A stretch of DNA of 64,000 nt from Chlorokybus atmophyticus. Its lineage: Eukaryota > Streptophyta > Chlorokybophyceae > Chlorokybales > Chlorokybaceae. The notes beneath the pieces are model-generated. The model saw only the letters and a list, made by a program, of their open reading frames with translations. It did not search any database and had not been told where the DNA came from. The position numbers and the translations under genes are program-made. Location: assembly GCA_009103225.1 (NCBI GenBank), contig RHPI01003156.1, positions 288,537 to 352,536 of the forward strand. Direction: 5' to 3'. How positions within the stretch are numbered: position 1 is the first letter of the stretch; every line of letters begins with the position of its first letter. Shown here piece after piece: positions 1 to 11,554 of the stretch.

Positions 1-1878
1 TCCGTCTGCATCAGGCAAACACACTGTGAAGCGGAAGCTGAAGTGATGTCACAACGCTGTGGCGTTTGTGTTTGACATTGGCATGGCACGAGGTGCAATC
101 TCCCAGCATTGGTCATGAAGAACCATTGCAGCCGTGTATGATGAGTGTACTTCATGGTGCACGTCTGCAAGCAGGAAGGCCACGTTGTGGGGCTTATTCA
201 GTGTGGTCAGTATACGCCCGTGTTGGCAGGTGATCAACTCTTGCATGCTTGTTGTATGACTAACCGGGCAGCCTAAGAGTAGCGTAGGTGCGAAAGTAGT
301 AAGTACTAGCCCGGTGGTGAGTTATATGTGATGAGGTATCAGCGTGGGTGTGGTGAATGTCACTTGTTTAGGCTGAGCACACCATGCATGCCGGCACAGC
401 AGCATACCCCTTTGTATACAACCTTGCATGAGTAGTTTTATTTATTGGTTTTCCAAAGGCAATTCAAGTGTGTGTCATTCACAACTCCTATAAGTAGGCA
501 AAGGTTTACTGAGCAACTCAATGAGACTTTAAAAGCGTGTACTTAGCAAACGGGAAAAGAAAAGAAAATCCATTCTTTCAGAATTACTTTCATCACAGAG
601 ATGCTGCAAACCTTCCCAATTTATTCACACGCGGCGTTACTACTTGCATCGCCCACATGTAAACTCAATTGCAATCTTGGTAAGCATTTCTGATTTTTAT
701 GGCTACGTCACCTTAATGTGTTACGCATTATGTTCGTGCCGTTGACATTGCACAATGTAAGAAAGAATGGCTATAAAGCTTCTACTGTTCAACATAGCCT
801 CTTTGCATACTATATTGTACATCGTATACCAACAATGTGGCATGCGATGCCGAGAAACAATTGCACATGTTTGCATAATATGTTTTACACAATTGAGTGC
901 GTAACCATGAAGTAACGCATACAAGAATGTTATATACCGTTTATGATATGGAGAGCGTAATAGTAGTATGATGTCAAGCCGGCTTACCGGCAAGTAAACA
1001 AGACGATGATGTACTTGATCCACATCACTGGAGGCAGGGGCCAAATGCTGGCTACGTGACGCGAATACACGCAGATACAAGGGTATGATGCAATTTGAAT
1101 TCAAATTTTTGCAAATACATACTCATGCACAAGTTTGATCGTGTAATACAGGTTGTATATTATTAACATTATTTTCGTATATAAAAACGTTTCGTTTGTT
1201 TGTTTGTCCTCAACATAGGCCGCATGTATGAACGTGTTTCCGACACATGCTTCCGTTATCGATCTCCCCACCCAACTCTTCGCTTTTCATGTTTTCATTT
1301 GCCCTTACACGGTGTTGTTTTGCCACTCCACTGTCACAGATGTGGCATACGATCTTTATACACAGCCAGCTGTCACCCTCCATTGCCACTTCAGCAGCCG
1401 CAGCTCGCCAGTCACGTGACGCGCCGAAAGCCATCTCACCCACCCATCGACGGCTTCTGTGCCCTCCTGCCCCGCGAGCGCATCAGAAGGTCATGCAAAT
1501 CGGACGGCCTAGTTTCACCCATAAAGCGGCCCTTGGCGCCAGCATGCGTTACGGCTTAGCGTAACTCGCCGGCAGAAACACGCCCATCCCATCTCCTCTC
1601 ACTCTTCAATGACCTGTACGGCCACATGACCGCCTGTCCCACCGCGGATGGCCCATCACTGATCCGGAGACCGCGGCTTGGGGTGGAGCGTTGGGGTGAA
1701 TACTTGGCCTCTCAGTTGGTGTTGATGACAATGGTGGTAGTAGTGGCACAGAGGAGGGGTTATTAGGCTGACGGCGCCGCCAGTGCTGGCCGCAGGTGTT
1801 GAAGTAGACGTGTAGCAGTGCAGCAGGGTGGCTGTGTGAGAGCGGATTAGCAGCCCGCTGTGCAGCCAGAACAGAACC
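1..1878. other. Upstream flank of nitrate reductase, no gene seen
   Basis: No reading frame here resembles a known protein. Overlapping frames of 60-130 codons at 720-1560 have no family motifs and no convincing splice context. The sequence is AT-rich to about 1200 and GC-richer from about 1400 towards the gene. It may hold distal regulatory DNA of the nitrate cluster, but no specific site can be supported. Confidence 0.5.
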
Positions 1879-1950
1879 GGGCCAGGCCAGGCCAGACCAG
1901 ACTAGAGCAGGGTAGGCCAGGCCAGGGAGGCTCCGCGATCAGGCCAGACC
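1879..1950 (+). promoter_or_regulatory. GGCCAGGCC/GGCCAGACC array upstream of nitrate reductase
   Basis: A short array of GGCCAG-type units (GGGCCAGGCCAGGCCAGACC, then AGGCCAGGCCAGGG and AGGCCAGACC) ends 483 bp before the nitrate reductase ATG. The same word, in the same sense orientation, lies 70 bp before the nitrite reductase ATG and 27 bp before the FAM184-like ATG. A role as a core-promoter or transcription-start signal is inference from this placement. Confidence 0.55.
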
Positions 1951-2432
1951 ATTGGGGGTGAAGGCGACGGAGGAAGTTTCGTACCAGCAGGAGGTCGCCA
2001 GCTGCAAGGTACAGTTCAATGCTGGCGTATGGTATGCCGCTCCTGTGAGAGAGTCACTGGCGGTGGTGCGGCGGTGAATAGATCTGGCATAGGTGTTCGT
2101 GGGTTATTGGAAGTCAGCTGCGTCGTGGTTTGGTTGTGTTGTGCATCACTCAGCAACCGACTGCATGCACGTACGTCCCATCGCATGTGCTGTGTTCACT
2201 CCGGTAGACCACGCTGATGACCTTTCCAGCGCGTGGTTCGCAGCAGAACCACATTTGGATGGTGCAGGTTGTTGTTACGATCTGCTGATGCACAGAAGTT
2301 GATGCACTTTCTCAATGTCTCTTCACACTCCCCAATTGCATAATCGTGCACATACACACATCACCAGCAACTGGGCTCCAACTCTTTCTCGTGTCGTCTC
2401 CAGGTTGCCTCTGCTTGCGACACAACACCAAC

Positions 2433-5400
2433 ATGGGCGGCCCTTCACTGGAGACCCCCTCAGTGGTATCAGCAGCCTCCCCCGTGGTAGTACTATCCTC
2501 CTCCTCCCCCTCCACAAACACACACCCCTCCACCTCCCCCACATCAACTTCACTGGGCGCATGGCGTGGCGGCGTGGACACCCGCGACGCCGACACTCCC
2601 GACAGGTGGGTCGAACGTCACCCTTCCATGGTTCGTCTCACCGGTCGCCACCCTTTCAACGCCGAGCCACCCGTGACGGACTTGGTTGAGGAGGGTGGGA
2701 AGTTGTTGGGTCTTACACCTAATGCGCTCCACTACGTGCGCAACCACGGGCCGGTGCCAAAGCTGTCGTGGGAGACGCACACGCTGGGCGTGAGGGTGAG
2801 GGGACAGTCTGAGAGGGTGTTCACCATGGAGGAGCTGTGGAAGGGGTGCGGGGGGGCGATACAGAGGAGGAGCGTCATGGTCACCATGGCGTGTGCGGGG
2901 AATAGGAGGAAGGAGCAGAACATGATCAAGCAGAGCAAGGGATTCCACTGGTAAGAGAGGGAGACAGGAGGACTCTGTCACGTTGAGTGCGTGTGCGTGT
3001 GTGGTGCGTGTTTCTGCATGGACACATGCATATGCCTACCAACACCAAAATGCATGCATGCGTGCATAGGCATGTGCGGTGTGCGTGCGTACACATGTGT
3101 TTCTCTCTGCGTGCGTGTCTGTGTGCGTGCGCGTGCACATGTGCAGTGCTTACATTCTCAACCAATCGATGGGTTGTTGACTGATTGTTATGTTGACTGT
3201 GACCAGGGGTCCTGCGGGTGTGTCCACAGCAGTATGGGAGGGCCTTCGTCTCTGCGACCTTCTCGCTCTCTGCGGCGTGACTCCGGAGTTGGCTCGAGAC
3301 CGTCGTTACTACGCCCACATGTCCGGCGCGGACACTCTCCCCAACGGCGTGTACGCCACGAGCATCCCTCTGTCGTGGGCGATGGACCCCGCCAACGACG
3401 TGTTGGTGGCCATGGCCATGAACGGGGAGTTGCTCGCACCCGATCATGGATTTCCTGTGAGAACGATCATCCCCGGTATGATCGGAGGGAGGACTATAAA
3501 GTGGATGAAGTCGATTGAGGTGAAGCAGGGGGAGAACGACACGTATTACCACTATAGAGACAATCGGGTGCTACCGCCGCATGTGGATGCGGAACTCGCA
3601 GACAAAGAGGGATGGTGGCACAAACCACAGTAAGTGTACTCTTGCTGGACACTCTGTGCGCACATATGCACCCAACATATGCACACGCACGCACACTTGC
3701 GCGCGAGCGCGCGCATACACACACGCGTACCGCATGCACGCATGTGCATAGGGACGTACTCTTACACACTCACACTTTCAGTTGTTGGCCTCTCGTGTCA
3801 CACAACCAACATACACCAACTCACCCTCTTTTGTTCTCAGGTTCATCATCATGCACTTGAACGTGAACTCGGCGATGGCTCGTCCCGCTCACAACGAGGT
3901 GCTTCACGTGGTTGGCGCCACCAACTCTGAAGCCACGTACACGTGTCGCGGTTACGCTTACTCGGGTGGTGGTCGCGCCGTGACGCGCGTGGAGCTTACG
4001 TTGGACTCTGGCGCCAGCTGGCGTCAAGCCGACTGGATGGAAGCCGCCTCCCCACCCAACGAGTATGGAAAGCAGTGGACGTGGGTGTTGTGGGAATGTG
4101 TCATTCGCGTGTCGGACCTCGCCAACGCCACGTCGCTATCGTTGAGAGCTTGGGACGACGCGCTCAACACGCAGCCGCGCGACCCAACATGGAACGTCAT
4201 GGGCATGATGCACAACCCGTGGTTCCGCGTGTTCATACACAAGAAGGAAGATGGCAAGTCTCTCACCTTCGAGCACCCAACGCAACCGGGCAACTTGTCC
4301 GGCGGGTGGATGGCACGTGAGAACGCCGAGAAAGAAGAGGCTGAGGCAGCTGCTGCAAAGATGATCGCCAACAGGAAGATTGTGGATGTTGTGTCGGATG
4401 TTGTGAGGATGGATGTGCCTGCGTCTGCGGTGGTTGAAGTCATCACCGGCAAGAAGTACACCATGAAGGAGGTGGAGGCGCACAACGCCGAGAAGGACGT
4501 GTGGATCGTGGTGGGCGGGAAGGTGTACGACTGCACGCCTTTTCTCAAAGAGCATCCTGGTGGAGCAGAAAGCATTCTCATCAATGCCGGCACGGACGCA
4601 ACGGATGAGTTTGATGCCATTCACTCTAAGAAGGCCAGGGCCATGCTCGCAGAGTACTACATCGGGGACCTCGCCGAGGAGGACACGCCTGCGGTTGTAC
4701 CCCCTCTTGCCAACGGACATGTTGTTACAACATCACCGGAGAAGGTGGTGGTTGCATTGGACACGCCTGCAGTTGCACCCGCTATAGCCAACGGACACGT
4801 CATCCCAACATTACTGGAGAATGCGCCCGTTGCGTTGGACCCGAAGAAGAGGATACCTTTCAGGTTGATAGAGAAGGAGGCGCTCAGTCACGATGTGAGA
4901 AGGTTCCGCTTCGCGCTGCAGAGCAACAAGCACGTGTTGGGTCTGCCTGTGGGCAAGCACATGTTCCTTAGCGCCACCGTCGGCGACAAGATGGTCATGC
5001 GCGCGTACACGCCGACGAGCAGCGACGATGATGTCGGGTACTTTGAACTTGTGGTGAAGGTGTACTTCAAGGGTGTCAACGAGCGCTTCCCGGATGGCGG
5101 CATCATGTCGCAGTATCTGGAGAGTCTTTGTATTGGAGACACCATTGATGTGAAGGGCCCACTCGGACACGTGCACTACCTGTCACGAGGGAACTTCACT
5201 GTGGATAGAGAACCCAAACACGCCACCCACATATCCATGATTGCAGGAGGCACCGGCATCACCCCCATGATCCAAGTAAGCACACATACTCGCACGCACA
5301 CATGCACACAACCACACATGCGTCTCACACCTTCACAAACACGCACGAATACATACATCACAACTCGCTCATGTTTGGCTTCTGTTCTGTAGATTATCAA

Positions 5401-5728
5401 GGCTGTATTGAAGGACTCGGATGACAAGACAGAGCTGTCCCTTCTCTTCGCCAACCAGACCGAGGATGACATCTTGCTGAGGTCTGATTTGGACGAGCTG
5501 GCGGAAAGACACAACAACTTCCGTGTGTGGTACACGCTGAGCCGGCCGCCGAAGGAGTGGAAGTACAGCGAGGGTTTCATCAACGAGGACATGTGCAGGG
5601 CCACCGTGTTCCCCTCTTCCCCCACCTCCTACGTTTTCATGTGCGGCCCTCCACCCATGATCAAGTTCGCATGCGTGCCCAACCTGGAGAAGATGGGCTT
5701 CACAGCAGAGCAGATGGTCACTTTCTGA
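2433..5728 (+). CDS. NIT1: Assimilatory nitrate reductase, 4 exons, 903 aa
   Basis: Reduces nitrate to nitrite with NAD(P)H in the cytosol. Exons 2433-2950, 3207-3629, 3841-5275 and 5393-5728 join in frame through GT-AG introns. Domain order is complete. The sulfite-oxidase-type Mo domain carries the molybdopterin-ligand Cys154 in MACAGNRRKEQNM. The Mo dimer domain contains YAYSGGGRAVTRVE. Cytochrome b5 has haem His552 (HPGG) and His575. The FAD domain has RAYTPTSS at 701. The NAD(P)H domain has GGTGITPM (783-790) and CGPPPM with Cys876. Length is typical of plant and algal enzymes. The ATG at 2433 starts a Ser/Thr/Pro-rich leader of about 60 residues; upstream in-frame codons look like 5' UTR. 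Hinge 1 (Ala/Glu/Lys-rich) has no plant 14-3-3 RXXS-type site. Hinge 2 has a 26-aa tandem repeat. Nitrite reductase follows on the same strand. Confidence 0.97.
2980..3150. repeat. Alternating purine-pyrimidine tract, nitrate reductase intron 1
   Basis: Nearly continuous TG/CG/CA alternation inside intron 1 (2951-3206), a composition prone to Z-DNA. Similar tracts fill intron 2 (about 3655-3755, with GCGCGCGAGCGCGCGC-like runs) and intron 3 (about 5280-5330). Confidence 0.8.
4682..4837 (+). repeat. 26-codon tandem repeat in nitrate reductase hinge 2
   Basis: Two in-frame 78-bp units (4682-4759 and 4760-4837) each encode a block starting DTPAV, followed by ANGHV and ending VALD. They sit between the cytochrome b5 and FAD domains and have diverged at several codons, so this is an old duplication that lengthens the flexible linker. 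Confidence 0.85.
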
Positions 5729-6770
5729 GGAAAAAGAGTGTGAGCAGCAACCATTGGTGTAGATTACTATTATTGCTAGGTAGTGCGCATTGTATAAAGG
5801 TGTTGCTAGACTGAGTGTGGGTGTTTGTGGGGGAGTTGGTGCGACTAGTGGTAATTTTTGAGGCTGCCTGCCTGCCTGGCAGCTGTTGATGTGTGGTACG
5901 CATTATGTGAATATGAGACTCCTAAAGTGGGAGTGGAAGCTTGTCATAGCTTGTTGCTGTGTGTTGAGTGGTACGCATGAGCATTGAGTCATCAGAGGTT
6001 GCACTGGCACGTGAAACCCTGCTGGTGCTGCACTACTGGCCTGCGCACGCTTTCACAGTACCAAGCGCATGCTCACGTATATGTTGACACTGAGTTAGGC
6101 GCGCGCATGTACCCTTCCTGTTACAAGAGCCTTCCAGAGTCTTCCACAACCTTACCTAGCTGTATGTAATCCTTGACATTTATATGATGTAGCACAGTCA
6201 CATTGAGGCAGAGTGACAACATCATGGCTATTCACTGCGTGCGCGAAGCTGGCCCTATTCATGAGGTGGCAGGTATAGGTTTTCCAGTAGCTCTGATGCA
6301 TAACATGCAATGCAATGCAATGCAAGCACACTGCCACGCATAAGTTCAAGCAAGAAAGAGTAGCAGGGCCAAGAGCAAACTACTATTATTGTTATTATTG
6401 TTATAAAGCTGGGTCAACCAATTGATTGTAGCTACGTGCCTGTGTACGGGATGAGGCGGTTGCATGTAGTGTAGCGGGCAAGCATTGATAGCATTATTGT
6501 GCAAGTGTTTCTTGACAATCGTACACGGGGTGTAGCTTGCAACCTAAATGTTTAGCAATTGCATTAAACTCAATGCAACGACCATTGCAAAATACAGTCA
6601 GTAAACACTCTAATTGTGAGCATTTCGTATGCAGCATTCATGCATACATATTCCGTCATAAATGCAGGTAAATATAAAGTTTCCATTGATATACGCGATC
6701 TCAACATACGACAATGAGATGTACGTATTTTGCTCACAACATTAAAATACGATTGACACATCTTGCAATC
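5729..6770. other. Nitrate reductase 3' flank, no gene seen
   Basis: No recognisable coding sequence. It contains a short TGCAA-repeat run near 6305-6325 and the 3' UTR of nitrate reductase, whose end I cannot place. Confidence 0.5.
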
Positions 6771-7811
<1,041 letters not shown>

Positions 7812-7850
7812 AGGCCAAGCGACCAGACCAGGCCAGACCAGGCCAGGCGC
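7812..7850 (+). promoter_or_regulatory. GGCCAGACC/GGCCAGGC array before nitrite reductase
   Basis: AGGCCAAGCGACCAGACC followed by AGGCCAGACCAGGCCAGGCG, ending 70 bp before the nitrite reductase ATG. Sense orientation is the same as upstream of nitrate reductase and of the FAM184-like gene. Function is inferred from position only. Confidence 0.6.
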
Positions 7851-7919
7851 ATCTGGCGTTTAAGGAGGTAGGATTGCATAGGCAGCATTGCGGCAGCGAG
7901 TGTGTATCAGTGTATCAGC

Positions 7920-10860
7920 ATGGCGGCGGCGGCAGCCGTGGCGGCGAGGGTGGGTGGGAGCTTCACGGGCCTGCGGAGGAAGGAGGAGCACGCTCAGCAG
8001 CCGGCGGTGGTGGCGGCGGCGGCGAAGCAGCACAGGCGACATGTCAGGTGTCACATGCGTGACGTGTCGCCACCCAGAGCCGTCGCTGTCTCCGCTCCGC
8101 CCCTTCTTGAACCCACCACAACAGCAGAGCCCTCTTTCACCGAGGATGCCAGCGTGACTGGGAGGGTCCCCAAGGTATGCATTTGCAAGTGCATGAACAC
8201 AACATGCAACAGAGTGGAATGCACGAAAGATTCCAACTACTGAGTCAGACAAGCGCAGACCACACATCAACAAACCTTGTGCGTGTGCGTGTGATACAGG
8301 TGTACAAGACTGAGGAGGGGTTCTGGCAATTGAAGCCCACTGAGCTGAAGGGCATCAACCCTGCAGAAAAGGTAAGAGTTCTGTATGTGATCGCAATTGT
8401 TCGATATCATATAATCAAGCAGTCACTCATAATCACTACACGATTCAGATCAAACTGAAGAAGGAGGGCATGAAGATGCTGGAGGACATTGTGTCGCTGT
8501 CCACCAAGTCCATGGAGGAGATCGACGCCGACAAGGACCTCAAGGACGACATCGACGTGCGTCTCAAGTGGTTGGGTCTCTTCCACAGACGCAAACGCCA
8601 ATGTGAGTGTGGGTGGGATAAGTGATCTATGCAGAGTCAATAATATTGACTCAATGTGCCAACATGTTACATTTGTGTACAGATGGTCGGTTCATGATGC
8701 GGCTGAAGCTCCCCAACGGCATCTGCACGTCGGAGCAGGTGCGCTTCCTGGCGTCGGTCATCAGCAAGTACGGGGAAGAGGGATGCGCGGACGTCACCAC
8801 ACGCCAGAACTGGCAGGTAAAGGACTTGGCAGTCCATAAAGAGTGCACGTGTGAGTGAGGGCGTACGTGTATGCGCTCGCGCATGTGCGTATTTACGCAA
8901 TCGTGTGCTTGTGTGTGGTTGTGCGCATGAGCACATGTATGCGTCTGCACATGCATGCATGTGCGTGCCTGCCCATGTGCGCGGCTAACTCCACCCTGCA
9001 AGAGTTCTATCTCTCAACTGCAGCAATGATGTCGTCTTACCATCCTCATGCGTCATCCAGATCCGTGGTGTGACGCTGGCTGATGTAACGTGGGTGCTCG
9101 ACGGTCTCGAGCGTGTTGGTCTCACCTCCATCCAATCCGGCATGGACAACGTCCGCAACTGTGTTGGTTCTCCTCTCGCCGGCATCGACCCCCACGAGAT
9201 CATCGACACGCGTCCCTACAACAAGCTTATCAGCGACTGGGTCGTGCGCAACAATGCCATGAACCCGGAGATCACCAACTTGCCGAGGAAGTGGAACGTC
9301 GCGATTGTTGGGACGCATGATGAGTTTGAACATCCGCATATCAATGATCTGGCGTTTGTACCGGCGATAAAAGAAGGAGTGTTCGGATTCAATGTACTGG
9401 TTGGAGGGTTCTTCTCCCCCGTACGATGCGAGGTAAAGCGAGTGTGCACATGCATGACTGTACTTCAAGAGTTGGAAGGTGTGTTGCACACAACAGTGAG
9501 CACGCAGTTACAGGAATGATGCAAACTTATGCACACTGACTGTTGACTCGTGTGCACATCAACTGCGACCATTGTAATATACTACGGTATCTGCTACTAA
9601 TAATAGCTATGCAAGTGCTGTATCCGAGCAGTTGTGTCTGAGGGACTTCGCACATACATCATAACTGTTGACTTGTGGGGATCGACTGCTATTTGCTACC
9701 AATACAGCTATGCAAGTGCTGTATCTGAGGGACTTGGTACATATTGCAAGTGCCCAAACATACCTCCAACATGTGTGCATGTGCCCAGATGGCTATTCCT
9801 ATGGATGCTTGGGTCCCGGCAAGTGAAGTCATCAACATGGTCTCCGCCCAACTCACGGTCTTCCGCGACTTTGGTTTCCGCGGCAACCGGCAGAAGTGCC
9901 GCATCATGTATCTGGTCGAGGAGATGGGTGTGGAGGGCTTCCGTGCCGAGGTTGAGGCGCGGATGAAGGGTGGGGTGTTACAGAGAGAAGGGGAGTCCAT
10001 GTTGGATCATGGCTGGGAGAGGAGGACGTATCTTGGGGTACATAAACAGAAGCAGGAAGGGTTGAGTTGGTGCGGGATGCTGGTGCCCGTGGGGAGGATG
10101 CAGGCGGAGGAGATGGTGGAGCTGGCGAGACTGGCGGACACGTATGGCAATGGAGAGGTAAGGAGGGGCATGCTTGTGTATGTGTGTATGCGCGCGCATG
10201 CACGCGTGCGTCCGTGCGTGCATACGCGTGTGCCACAGTGTGCATGCGTGTGCTTGTGCCCACGATCGTGCGTACGCGCGCGCGCGTGTGTGTGTACTAA
10301 CAAGGGTTTGGCAGTGTGATGCCGGTTGTTATTGTAGATTGATTCTGGTGCTAAGGTTAATCCCGTGTGCGCAGATACGCTTGACTGTGGAGCAGAACGT
10401 GATCATCCCCAACATCCCCGACTCCAAGCTCTCCTCCCTTCTCTCCGAGCCCTTCCTCCACAAGTTCACACCCTCTCCCGGCCCTCTCCAATCCGGCCTC
10501 GTCGCATGCACGGGTTCTCAATTCTGCGGCCAAGCAATCATAGAAACCAAATCCCGTGCCCAAGTCGTCACAGAGGAATTAGAGACCACAATGAACTTGC
10601 CTCGACCCGTGCGCATGCACTGGACAGGGTGTCCCAACACCTGCGGCCAGGTGCAGGTGGCCGATATCGGCTTCCTGGGATCCATGGCGAGAGACGCAGA
10701 CGGGAAGCCCTGTGAGGGAGCGGATATCTATCTCGGGGGGAAGGTCGGGGCGGAGTCGACATTGGGAACGTGCGTGAGAAGTAAGGTGCCGCATTATGAG
10801 ATTGTCAAGGTGACGCAGGAGCTGCTTGTCGAGCACTTTGGAGCCACATATAAGAGTTAG
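7920..10860 (+). CDS. NII1: Ferredoxin-nitrite reductase, 7 exons, 613 aa, plastid-targeted
   Basis: Six-electron reduction of nitrite to ammonium in the plastid stroma, using ferredoxin, sirohaem and a [4Fe-4S] cluster. Exons 7920-8174, 8300-8371, 8449-8602, 8683-8816, 9061-9432, 9789-10157 and 10375-10860 all join in frame with GT-AG introns. The Ala/Arg-rich N-terminus (MAAAAAVAARVGG onward) looks like a chloroplast transit peptide. Conserved blocks include RLKWLGLFHRRK, GRFMMRLKLPNG, DVTTRQNWQ, SGMDNVRN, LPRKWN and RNRQKCR-type GNRQKCR. The cluster ligands are Cys497, Cys503, Cys538 and Cys542 (ACTGSQFCG and GCPNTCGQ), with the family's usual 6/35/4 spacing. It lies 2.2 kb downstream of nitrate reductase on the same strand, as one expects of a nitrate-assimilation cluster. 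Confidence 0.97.
8838..8978. repeat. Alternating purine-pyrimidine tract, nitrite reductase intron 4
   Basis: A TG/CG/CA-rich run inside intron 4 (8817-9060). Its composition matches the tracts in the nitrate reductase and FAM184-like introns and does not extend into the exons. Confidence 0.8.
10165..10300. repeat. Alternating purine-pyrimidine tract, nitrite reductase intron 6
   Basis: Dense GTGTGTATGCGCGCGCATGC-type sequence just inside the donor of intron 6 (10158-10374), including ACGCGCGCGCGTGTGTGTG. It is a strong candidate for left-handed DNA. Confidence 0.85.
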
Positions 10861-11554
10861 AGGGAAGAGATTGTGGAGGGTGTCGAGGGAAGGGAGTGTA
10901 CAGTGTGTGCATGTGTGTCTAAGTTACTAGATATGAGCGAGTCTGTCATAGGGAGATAGACAGTTGTGTGCTGTATTCGTGCAGTCAGAATCAGGCTTGA
11001 ATGTAAGGCCATCATGTTGGGTGCAACTCGGGTTGTAAGTTTCCTGTGTGCGCATTTGCCATGTGCTGTATGACAAGTTCGCTCGTAGCTGCCTTCTGGA
11101 TGCATGCAGCGTTCGTGTTTGCTTGCATACGCACCAGCATGGAAACCTGTATGTACGTTTGTATGATGGTGATACTTCAAATGCCAAGCCGTCTCCTTGC
11201 CATGGCACACTATCTCGCACGTGTGTGCACTCTTGCGTAGTGAATAAGGTGAATGCTCCCCCTCTTCCGCCCGCTCTCCCTCCCTCCCACCCATTCACCA
11301 TCTCTCTCTGTGCAAGATGGTACAATAACGTGACAACACCACGACACACCACAACCACTTGCATAGATCTGGGGCATACATCAGCTATCGCAGTAGCGTA
11401 GATTGTGTTTGCCCTGCAGCATGCGCATACTAAGCGACTGGCGCAGCTTTGTTGACATGAACACGAGCAGCCTGCAGCATCATCACAACCGAGACATGCT
11501 TGCACGGGACAAGTTGGAAGCTTCCACCCCACATCACACATTCAGCGTATTGCA
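10861..11554. other. Convergent intergenic region
   Basis: The 694 bp between the nitrite reductase stop (+) and the FAM184-like stop (-). It must hold both 3' UTRs. TGTAA words, the usual green-algal poly(A) signal, occur on + near 10998 and 11035 and could serve nitrite reductase; this is suggestive only. Confidence 0.5.

Noticed and set aside
1200-1564. A 105-119-codon + frame upstream of nitrate reductase as a gene
   Set aside because: Three overlapping frames are equally open, none has motifs, and the region lies in the expected promoter zone.
3782-3840. Upstream Met of the 536-codon frame as a separate gene start
   Set aside because: This frame is nitrate reductase exon 3 plus intron on both sides; the acceptor at 3840/3841 joins it in phase to exon 2.
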